5,465 nt of DNA, taken from NCBI GenBank assembly GCA_947565475.1, contig CANOGI010000156.1:1-5465 (forward strand), given 5' to 3'. Below, piece after piece: positions 1-5,164 of the stretch. The number at the start of each line of letters is the position of its first letter. Position 1 is the first letter of the stretch. This DNA comes from an uncultured Eubacteriaceae bacterium. GTDB lineage: Bacteria; Bacillota; Clostridia; Lachnospirales; CAG-274. The position numbers and the translations under genes were made by a program. The notes below the pieces were generated by a model. The model saw nothing but the letters and a program-made list of their open reading frames with translations, did no database searches and was not told where the DNA came from.

Positions 1-51
1 GAGGATATTAGAAAAGAGGCGGAGGAATTTGAAAAATCGGCGGATAAGTAA
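1..51 (+). CDS. C-terminal end of an unidentified upstream gene
   Basis: Frame 1 is open from the window edge and reads EDIRKEAEEFEKSADK before a TAA at 49-51. The 16 visible residues are highly charged (Glu, Lys, Asp) and look like a helical or disordered tail. No family can be named from this. The reading frame is inferred from the absence of a stop, the codon use (GAG, GCG, AAA mix as in the two complete genes) and the lack of any gene in the next 970 bases. A purely chance open stretch of this length is possible. Confidence 0.5.
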   Translation, partial: EDIRKEAEEFEKSADK

Positions 52-202
52 TACTAATCTTTCTAAGTAAGTTAGATTATAGAAAGCATTTGAGTTTTTA
101 GGGCAAGGCGGGAAAATAATTACTTGATATATCGAATTTTTAAATGTTGATAGTTCATTATTTTATTATTTAGCTATAGTATAGAAATTAATTAAAGACA
201 GT

Positions 203-247
203 AAAGACCTTTTAACGTAAATATTTATAAACGTTAAAAGGCTTTTG
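203..247 (+). terminator. Probable intrinsic terminator of the upstream gene
   Basis: CCTTTTAACGT at 208-218 pairs perfectly with ACGTTAAAAGG at 231-241 around a 12-base AT loop. The stem can extend outward through AAAG (203-206) and CTTT (242-245) with one bulged A. The right arm runs into CTTTTG. An A-tract before and a U-tract after the stem fit a Rho-independent terminator. It lies about 150 bases after the stop at 51, so a long 3' untranslated region is implied. Confidence 0.55.
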
Positions 248-344
248 TTCAGATGTAAGAAAAAAATCGCCAGTTTTTGCTTTATTTTACAGATATTTCT
301 TATCATTTTTTTAAAAAATTTACCGTGCGTAAATCCTTTGAAAG

Positions 345-353
345 TGTTATAAT
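345..353 (+). promoter_or_regulatory. Extended -10 promoter for block A RNA
   Basis: TGTTATAAT at 345-353 is a perfect TATAAT preceded by the extended -10 TG dinucleotide. No good -35 hexamer sits 16-18 bases upstream, which extended -10 promoters tolerate. Transcription would start near 360, just ahead of the conserved block. The region is AT-rich, so chance TATAAT-like strings are expected. The TG extension and the block directly downstream raise its credibility. Confidence 0.55.
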
Positions 354-359
354 ATATAT

Positions 360-565
360 ATCTTACGGAGGAATTATAGTAAATTATATTGAAACTATAA
401 AAGAATGATCAGGTGAGCTTTAGGAAACTGACGGCAACGCGATAAAAATGATTTTTATTCTTTGCGCTTCATTATTTTTTAACTGACAGAGGAAGTCCTT
501 TGGATGTACTTACTATTGCATTTAGGGGAAGTGCAAGTTCATTCTGAATACAAAGGCGATTGTTG
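360..565 (+). ncRNA. Candidate structured non-coding RNA, block A (unassigned)
   Basis: No usable reading frame exists here, although a GGAGGA occurs at 367-372 near the likely transcript start. The region contains an ordered series of elements: hairpin 374-380/394-400; AGGTGAGCTTTAGG; ACTGACGG; a hairpin with ATAAAAA/TTTTTAT at 442-448/452-458 supported by GCAA/TTGC at 434-437/462-465; ACTGACAGAGGAAGTCC at 482-498; a hairpin TTGCATTT/AAGTGCAA around an AGGGG loop at about 517-537; and CTGAATACAAAGGCG at 544-558. CCTTTG (497-502) can pair with CAAAGG (551-556), so the last conserved string would close a helix over the preceding hairpin. The same strings in the same order recur at 5327-5462. 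I do not recognise an Rfam class. It could be a trans-acting small RNA, a regulatory leader or an interspersed repeat. A riboswitch for the deacetylase seems less likely, because that gene starts 460 bases further on. Confidence 0.5.
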
Positions 566-605
566 ATGTGTCTTATTGATATTATAATGTGAGTTCGATG
601 AAAAA

Positions 606-830
606 TAAAAGCAAAACGAAGTTTTTCGAGATTCGGCAAAGCGAAAGTTTTCCATTATAAAGTTTATGTCAAGCCTTTTCAAAGGCCCTCCGGGTGTGGG
701 ACAGCGTCCCACGGTTTTAATCTTTTAAGTTAGCGCGAATGAGGCAGAGCCTCAAGGTTTTTATTCTTAAAGAACATTTTTGGAGGTCTGTAACCTTTTT
801 TCGATAGAAAAAGGTTACATTAACTATAAA
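606..830 (+). repeat. Cluster of intergenic hairpins, two terminator-like
   Basis: This stretch has no credible gene. It holds in order: GCAAAAC-GAA-GTTTTTC (611-627), an imperfect version of a hairpin also found at 5418-5434; GCCTT/AAGGC (673-686); GTGGGAC-AGC-GTCCCAC (696-712), followed by GGTTTTAATCTTTT; TGAGGC-AGA-GCCTCA (740-754), followed by AGGTTTTTATTCTT; and a perfect 12-bp stem TGTAACCTTTTT/AAAAAGGTTACA (789-800/808-819) with no T-tract. Tandem hairpins of this kind are common as lineage-specific intergenic repeats in gut Clostridia. That origin is inferred here, not demonstrated. Confidence 0.55.
696..730 (+). terminator. Probable terminator for block A transcript
   Basis: A 7-bp GC-rich perfect stem, GTGGGAC/GTCCCAC with loop AGC, is followed by a U-rich tail (GGTTTTAATCTTTT). 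It would end a transcript starting near 360 at roughly 350 nt. The tail is interrupted and starts two bases after the stem, so termination may be partial. The hairpin at 740-754 with its TTTTTATTCTT tail could act as a second stop. Confidence 0.45.
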
Positions 831-895
831 TTTCTGTCGAACTTATGTTATTATACAATAGTTATATAAAAAATGTTTGAGGGAATATATTTCTA

Positions 896-924
896 TTGGT
901 TAAGAGGATTTATAGTTTTATAAA
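896..924 (+). promoter_or_regulatory. Possible promoter of the deacetylase gene
   Basis: TTGGTT at 896-901 and TATAAA at 919-924 are separated by 17 bases, the optimal sigma-A spacing. This would give a leader of about 95 bases before the ATG at 1028. The -35 matches the consensus at only three of six positions. The surrounding sequence is about 80% A+T, so this is the best of several weak candidates. No operator is visible. Confidence 0.3.
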
Positions 925-1027
925 AATAGTTTTTAAAGTAAGTATATAAATTTAAATAATAAATTTTAATTTTAGGAATAGAATTTTTTTATGGAAGCTA
1001 AAGCGTTTTTTGAGAGGAGTGGGGAAA

Positions 1028-2515
1028 ATGCTTAGAAGAATGATATTTGCCACCGTTACGATAATATTTGTTTTGGCGTGTTGTTTTATAGCTTTCGCTA
1101 AATCCGCCGAAAAAGTCAATTCAGTTATATTTTACGGAGAAAAAAATGAGAATATGGTCCTATTTGATATTGACGGGAAAAAATGTGTTTCGATTAAGGA
1201 CATGGCCGTAATTTTAAACAATTCGTCGGGACAATTTGATTTTAAAGTTGACGGTGACAAATTTGTTATTGAGAAAGGCAGTAAATACTCAGGAGAATTA
1301 AAATTTTTGAGGATTGAGGAAAACACCGCCGGATATACGGAGAAGTCTGTGGTTTTTAATATGGGAAATAAAAGTTTTAAAGGCGTTGTTTATATCATTG
1401 ACGACGAGTATTTTATAAATCCTGTCTATTTAGGAAAAATTATAGGTTTCGATATTTATTATAACTCAGATGATGAGATGTACATAAACAAAAGGGCGGA
1501 GGAAGTTGTAAGTGTTTTAAGCAACAATAAAATTTTTAATTCCGCTGAACTTATTTTTGAGAACAAGTACATAAACATTATAAGAGAAAAAATTAAACAA
1601 GCGTTTATTTCCGCTTATGGCGAGGAAAGTTTTACCGACGCCATAAAAGAAAAACTTAACAGCGAAGAGCTTTGTCATGATTTTAAATTCAGCGGGGAAA
1701 ATCTTAAATTAAAAATATACACAAAAGATATAATAATCCCATATTCCTCTATTTCAAGGTATATTCGCGAGGATATTGGAAATTACGCTATTATTACGGA
1801 TTTTGGCAGTAGTAAATTTGACGAGTTTTTTGTTTCGGCTCTTAAAATAAATAATTATGACTCGAAAGATTCGCGCGAGAACGCTGAGGCTAAAAAAACA
1901 GTGCGAGAGATTGATAAAAACAGACCTGTTATCGCTTTGACTTTTGACGACGGCCCCAAAAGGGAAACAACGGAAAGGCTTCTCGATATTCTTGAGAAAT
2001 ATGACGCCAGGGCAACTTTCTTTGTTGTTGGAAGCAGGGCGGAAAAAAATAAGGATATTTTGAAAAGAGAGTATGACTTAAACTGCCAAATAGGAAATCA
2101 TTCTTATTCTCACAGTATGCTTACGAAACTTACCCTTGACGAGGCTAAAACGGAGATTAACAAAACCTCTAATATTGTTTTTGAGGCGACCGGCGATTAC
2201 GCGAGAGTAGGACGCCCGCCTTACGGTTCTTTAAATCATGAGATTAAGGAAGCGTCTAAAATAGAGTGGTTTAACTGGGCTCTTGACACTTATGACTGGA
2301 AAACGAGAGATTCAGACGCTATTTACAAAAGAATTATTGAAAACGCTGAGAACGGCGATATTATTCTTATGCACGATTTATATGATACTACGGTTGACGC
2401 TGTTGAGAGGGTTGTTCCGGAACTTTCCGAGAAAGGCTATCAGTTTGTAACCGTTAAAGAACTTATTGAGATTAAAGGAAGTCCGGATAAAATATCAGGA
2501 TATATCAGAAAATAA
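1028..2515 (+). CDS. Exported polysaccharide deacetylase (NodB domain, CuAO-N-like stalk)
   Basis: Predicted metal-dependent N-deacetylase of the carbohydrate esterase 4 family, acting outside the membrane, most likely on peptidoglycan amino sugars. The ATG at 1028 is preferred over the upstream TTG (1010) and GTG (1019) because AGGAG at 1015-1019 sits 8 bases before it. This gives 495 residues. MLRR followed by about 18 hydrophobic residues is a signal peptide or membrane anchor, with a possible cleavage after AFA at residue 24. Residues about 32-155 resemble the copper-amine-oxidase-N (stalk) fold. Residues about 160-250 end in IIIPYSSISRYI, which recalls DUF3298/RsiV-like regions found in PdaC-type proteins; both assignments are tentative. 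The NodB domain, about 298-485, is complete: TFDDGP (305-310), HSYSH (358-362), RPPYG (396-400), DTYDW (420-424) and LMHD (447-450). Asp308 and His358/His362 are the expected metal ligands and Asp307 the catalytic base. It stands alone, with untranslated regions on both sides. The exact substrate (GlcNAc or MurNAc) cannot be read from the sequence. Confidence 0.92.
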   Translation: MLRRMIFATVTIIFVLACCFIAFAKSAEKVNSVIFYGEKNENMVLFDIDGKKCVSIKDMAVILNNSSGQFDFKVDGDKFVIEKGSKYSGELKFLRIEENTAGYTEKSVVFNMGNKSFKGVVYIIDDEYFINPVYLGKIIGFDIYYNSDDEMYINKRAEEVVSVLSNNKIFNSAELIFENKYINIIREKIKQAFISAYGEESFTDAIKEKLNSEELCHDFKFSGENLKLKIYTKDIIIPYSSISRYIREDIGNYAIITDFGSSKFDEFFVSALKINNYDSKDSRENAEAKKTVREIDKNRPVIALTFDDGPKRETTERLLDILEKYDARATFFVVGSRAEKNKDILKREYDLNCQIGNHSYSHSMLTKLTLDEAKTEINKTSNIVFEATGDYARVGRPPYGSLNHEIKEASKIEWFNWALDTYDWKTRDSDAIYKRIIENAENGDIILMHDLYDTTVDAVERVVPELSEKGYQFVTVKELIEIKGSPDKISGYIRK

Positions 2516-2601
2516 AATTTTTACTGAATAATAAGGATTGTATAGGGGGACACTGATTAAAGGCGTTTACAGTAAATTTTAACCGAAACTTTACAGCAAT
2601 T

Positions 2602-2648
2602 CCGAAAGAGCAAAAAATCTTTTATTAAATATTTTTTAACGCTTTCGG
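2602..2648 (+). repeat. Imperfect inverted repeat after the deacetylase gene
   Basis: CCGAAAG (2602-2608) pairs with CTTTCGG (2642-2648), and inside it AAAAAAT (2612-2618) pairs with ATTTTTT (2631-2637). Together they form a long AU-rich hairpin about 87 bases after the deacetylase stop. It is not followed by a T-tract, so it is a poor intrinsic terminator by itself. It may stabilise the 3' end of the mRNA. Confidence 0.4.
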
Positions 2649-2652
2649 TGTA

Positions 2653-2699
2653 TCAAAACTACTCGAATTTTTGTACAAGAAAAATTCGAGTAGTTTTGA
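2653..2699. terminator. Perfect 20-bp hairpin between deacetylase and ligA
   Basis: The arms at 2653-2672 and 2680-2699 are exactly complementary over 20 bases around a 7-base loop (GTACAAG). The outer part reads CAAAACTACTCG on the left and CGAGTAGTTTTG on the right. A short A-tract and U-tract therefore flank the core stem symmetrically, as in a bidirectional terminator. The U-tract is only four long and is followed by GACTAAAAAAG, so termination strength is uncertain. It ends 26 bases before the ligA ribosome binding site and would be part of the ligA leader if transcription enters from upstream. Confidence 0.5.
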
Positions 2700-2725
2700 C
2701 TAAAAAAGAATAAGTAATTTACTTT

Positions 2726-2731
2726 GGGAGG
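2726..2731 (+). promoter_or_regulatory. ligA ribosome binding site, decides a TTG start
   Basis: GGGAGG at 2726-2731 is a strong Shine-Dalgarno. It lies 7 bases before TTG at 2739 and 16 before ATG at 2748. An earlier in-frame TTG at 2724 overlaps the site itself and cannot use it. The spacing therefore selects TTG at 2739. Confidence 0.7.
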
Positions 2732-2738
2732 AATTTTT

Positions 2739-4682
2739 TTGCGAAGAATGAGAGAGCTTACGAAACTTCTTAACGAGGCCTCAAAAAGCTATTATCAAAA
2801 TGACACAAGTATTATGTCCGATATGGAATATGACAAGCTTTATGACGAGCTGGTCTTACTTGAGAAAGAAACAGGAACGGTTTTATCCGACAGTCCTACG
2901 GTTAAGGTTGGATATGAGGTTTTAAGCGATTTAAAAAAAGTAAGGCACGAGTCGAAAATGCTTTCTTTGGATAAAACAAAAGATACCACTAAGCTTAAAG
3001 ACTTTTTGGGAGACAATAAGGGAATTTTATCATGGAAGCTTGACGGGCTTACCATTGTTTTAAAATATCGTGACGGGGAACTTTTACAGGCGCTTACGAG
3101 GGGCAACGGCGAGGTTGGGGAGGATATTACCCATAACGCTAAAGTTTTTAAAAATATTCCTCTTAAAATTAATTATACAGGTGAGCTTGTCATAAGAGGA
3201 GAGGCGGTTATTTCTTTTAAAGATTTTGAGAAAATAAACGAGACTCTTTCAGAAAATGAAAAATACAAAAACCCGAGAAATTTATGCAGCGGAACCGTGC
3301 GTCAGCTTAACAGCCAGGTGGCAGCTAAAAGAAACGTTTGTTTTGAGGCGTTTTCTCTTGTATCATTTGTGGATACGCCGAATAATGATTCTAAGTATGA
3401 TAAGATGAAATGGCTTTCAAGTCTCGGTTTTGAGACGGTTGAGAGTAAAATTGTCACAGCGGATAACATTGAGGAATCAGTGGATAAATTTAGAGATGAG
3501 ATAAATGGTAATAAATTCGCCTCAGACGGGCTTGTTCTTACTTACGACAGTATAAGTTTAAGTGATGAGCTTGGCTCAACAGCGAAGTTTCCAAAGGACT
3601 CCATAGCGTTTAAATGGAAAGACGAGACGGCGGAAACAATTTTAACGGATATAATTTGGAATACGTCAAGGACTGGACTTATCAATCCTATTGCTGTTTT
3701 TGAGCCTGTGGAGCTTGAGGGTACAACAGTTAATAAAGCGAGTCTTCACAATTTGAGCATTGTTGAAAATCTTGAGCTTGGAATAGGGGATAAAATAACT
3801 GTTTATAAAGCCAATATGATTATTCCGCAAGTAGCTGAGAATATTACAAGAAGCGGAAAATTTCATGTACCTGAGAAATGTGCCGTATGCGGAGGGGAAA
3901 CGGAAATTGTTAAAATGAGAGACGGGAAAGCTCTAAAGTGCACAAATCCTAACTGTGAGGCTCAGGCAGTTTTGGAAATAGTACATTATTCATCAAGGGA
4001 CGCGCTTAATATAGAGGGACTTTCCGAGGCGACAGTTGAGAAATTTGTACAAGAGGGATTTATAAAAAATTATACCGACCTTTATCGTTTGGAGAATTTT
4101 AAGGAGGATATTATAAAGTTAGACGGATTTGGCGAGAAGTCTTATACAAAGCTTATAAATGCCGTTGAGAGGTCGAAAAACGCCAATCTTGAGAACTTTA
4201 TCTATGGGCTCGGGATAAATAACGTGGGACTCAGCAACGCCAAACTCTTATGTAAAAAGTTTGATTATGATTTTGACCAAATTATAAGCGCCGATATAGA
4301 TTCTCTTGTGGAGATTTCAGGTTTTGGAGAGGTTATTGCCCATTGTGTTAAAAAATATTTTGAAAACGAGGAAAATGTGTCTCTCGCTAAAGACGCTCTT
4401 TCTTTTCTGACTTTAAACGAGGTTTCAAAGGGTGATGTAGAGCTTATATTTGAGGGGAAAACTTTTGTGGTTACGGGAGATGTTTTTAAGTATAAAAACA
4501 GAAAAGAGCTTCAAAAGGAAATAGAGGACTTCGGGGGAAAGGTAAGCTCAAGCGTCAGTAAAAAAACGAGCTATCTAATAAACAACGATATTTTGTCAGA
4601 ATCCTCGAAAAATAAAAAAGCCAAAGAATTTGGCGTTAAAATAATTACGGAGGATGAGTTTATTGAAATGATTAAAAAGTAA
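2739..4682 (+). CDS. ligA: NAD+-dependent DNA ligase LigA
   Basis: Seals 3'-OH/5'-phosphate nicks in DNA using NAD+, joining Okazaki fragments and finishing repair; cytoplasmic and normally essential. Starting at TTG 2739 the protein has 647 residues, close to the usual 650-670. Domain Ia (about 1-65) has the paired tyrosines YY at 18-19 and EYDKLYDEL, which bind the NMN half of NAD+. The nucleotidyltransferase core carries KLDG with the adenylated lysine at 100, TRGNG (120-124), RGE with Glu155 and NPRNLCSGTVRQL (178-190). DGLVLT at 263-268 stands where most LigA proteins have DGVVIK. AFKW has Lys292. An OB fold follows (about 305-375). A four-cysteine zinc finger uses Cys381, 384, 401 and 406. 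Helix-hairpin-helix repeats (about 410-555) include LDGFGEKS and ISGFGE. A complete BRCT domain closes the protein (about 570-647). Subfamily features match ligases of Lachnospiraceae-like Clostridia. It is downstream of, but separate from, the deacetylase, and its stop abuts the 6S RNA. Confidence 0.95.
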   Translation: MRRMRELTKLLNEASKSYYQNDTSIMSDMEYDKLYDELVLLEKETGTVLSDSPTVKVGYEVLSDLKKVRHESKMLSLDKTKDTTKLKDFLGDNKGILSWKLDGLTIVLKYRDGELLQALTRGNGEVGEDITHNAKVFKNIPLKINYTGELVIRGEAVISFKDFEKINETLSENEKYKNPRNLCSGTVRQLNSQVAAKRNVCFEAFSLVSFVDTPNNDSKYDKMKWLSSLGFETVESKIVTADNIEESVDKFRDEINGNKFASDGLVLTYDSISLSDELGSTAKFPKDSIAFKWKDETAETILTDIIWNTSRTGLINPIAVFEPVELEGTTVNKASLHNLSIVENLELGIGDKITVYKANMIIPQVAENITRSGKFHVPEKCAVCGGETEIVKMRDGKALKCTNPNCEAQAVLEIVHYSSRDALNIEGLSEATVEKFVQEGFIKNYTDLYRLENFKEDIIKLDGFGEKSYTKLINAVERSKNANLENFIYGLGINNVGLSNAKLLCKKFDYDFDQIISADIDSLVEISGFGEVIAHCVKKYFENEENVSLAKDALSFLTLNEVSKGDVELIFEGKTFVVTGDVFKYKNRKELQKEIEDFGGKVSSSVSKKTSYLINNDILSESSKNKKAKEFGVKIITEDEFIEMIKK

Positions 4683-4868
4683 AATCCCCATGATGCCGGT
4701 CCCTAATTTTGACACCTATTAAGTGTCAAGTGGGTTTCCGCGATAAAGCCTCTGTCTTCCTCTGCCCAAAGGGAATTAGCTTGAGGCCTGACATAATCTT
4801 TATTTAAAGGAATCCCGTATTAATAATGTAGGTTCAAAATAAAAGGTAAACGAACACCGCAGGGATAA
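4683..4868 (+). ncRNA. ssrS: 6S RNA (SsrS)
   Basis: 6S RNA binds the sigma-A form of RNA polymerase by mimicking an open promoter and damps transcription in stationary phase. The region folds as expected for the family. In the closing stem, ATCCC (4684-4688) pairs with GGGAT (4862-4866), continuing TGC/GCA and GGT/ACC. A side hairpin TTGACAC/GTGTCAA (4709-4715/4723-4729) lies on the 5' side of the central bubble, followed by TTCCGCG, like the CTCCGCG of the E. coli RNA. The apical arm GCCTC/GAGGC (4748-4752/4783-4787) comes next, then GGAATCCCG, GTAGGTTCAAA, AAGGTAAA and GAACACCGCAGGGA. These 3' strings match what I recall of 6S RNAs from gut Clostridia. The length, about 186 nt, is typical. 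Ends are estimated to within a few bases. No convincing promoter lies in the ligA 3' end, so the RNA may be processed from a ligA read-through transcript. Confidence 0.75.
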
Positions 4869-4874
4869 TTCTTA

Positions 4875-4903
4875 TAAATCAATTATAATATATCTTTGAT
4901 TTA
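4875..4903 (+). repeat. AT-rich hairpin after 6S RNA
   Basis: TAAATCAA (4875-4882) pairs perfectly with TTGATTTA (4896-4903) around a 13-base AT loop, starting within ten bases of the predicted 6S 3' end. It is followed by CATTCAATAG, not a T-tract. It could mark the end of the precursor, but by itself it is not a convincing intrinsic terminator. Confidence 0.3.
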
Positions 4904-5129
4904 CATTCAATAGTTTATTCCGAAATTTTAAAATTATTTATGGAAATATCGAACAATCAAAATTTGTTTTTTTGTCCGTGGCGTATTTTTAGACTAAAAT
5001 ACGCCTAAAAAATCATAAAAAATAAAAAAAATTTTCTCAAGTTTATTTCCTACAATCATTTATAAAATTTTTTTGTTTAATTTTAACAAATAATTGTTTT
5101 TTTTGTATTATATTAAATATTATTTTTAA
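4904..5129. other. AT-rich intergenic region with one strong hairpin
   Basis: I see no gene on either strand in this stretch. The only clear structure is GGCGTATTTT (4980-4989) paired perfectly with AAAATACGCC (4996-5005) around TAGACT. It lacks a T-tract on either side. The rest is A/T-run sequence leading into the promoter at 5130, which is consistent with an UP-element-like environment, although that is only a guess. Confidence 0.5.
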
Positions 5130-5158
5130 TTGCAAATTTATGCGTTTTTTTGTATAAT
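5130..5158 (+). promoter_or_regulatory. Sigma-A-type promoter for block B RNA
   Basis: TTGCAA at 5130-5135 (four of six matches to TTGACA) and a perfect TATAAT at 5153-5158 are separated by exactly 17 bases, preceded by long A/T tracts. The start point would be near 5165. This is the best promoter in the window, and it places the second conserved block about 160 bases into its transcript. Confidence 0.65.
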
Positions 5159-5164
5159 ATATTT

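Noticed and set aside
55..86. Overlapping short inverted repeats (TAATCT/AGATTA and CTTTCTA/TAGAAAG) after the first stop codon
   Set aside because: The stems are only 6-7 bp, AT-rich and mutually exclusive, with no T-tract; such pairs are expected by chance here.
147..180. TTGATA and TATAGT as a promoter in the first intergenic part
   Set aside because: The spacing is 22 bases, too long for sigma-A, and the terminator-like hairpin at 203-247 would follow at once.
404..440. AGGTGAGCTTTAGG followed by ACTGACGGCAACGCG looked like an M-box or c-di-GMP riboswitch start
   Set aside because: The later conserved parts of those riboswitches are absent, and the nearest gene start is over 450 bases away.
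598..660. Small reading frame ATG to TAA (20 codons) downstream of block A
   Set aside because: No ribosome binding site precedes it, and its sequence consists of the hairpin repeats at 611-655.
991..1035. 14-codon frame (MEAKAFFERSGENA) overlapping the deacetylase start, a possible leader peptide
   Set aside because: The only Shine-Dalgarno-like AGGA is 13 bases upstream, and the AGGAG inside the frame serves the ATG at 1028. Overlap by chance is the simpler reading.
1132..1326. Minus-strand open frame within the deacetylase gene
   Set aside because: It is antisense to a well-supported domain-bearing gene, has no ribosome binding site, and its composition mirrors the codons of the true gene.
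2840..3106. Minus-strand open frame within ligA
   Set aside because: It is a shadow of the conserved ligase adenylation domain, with a serine-rich low-complexity translation.
3666..3866. Minus-strand open frame within ligA
   Set aside because: It is a shadow of the OB-fold region, with no start signals or recognisable family.
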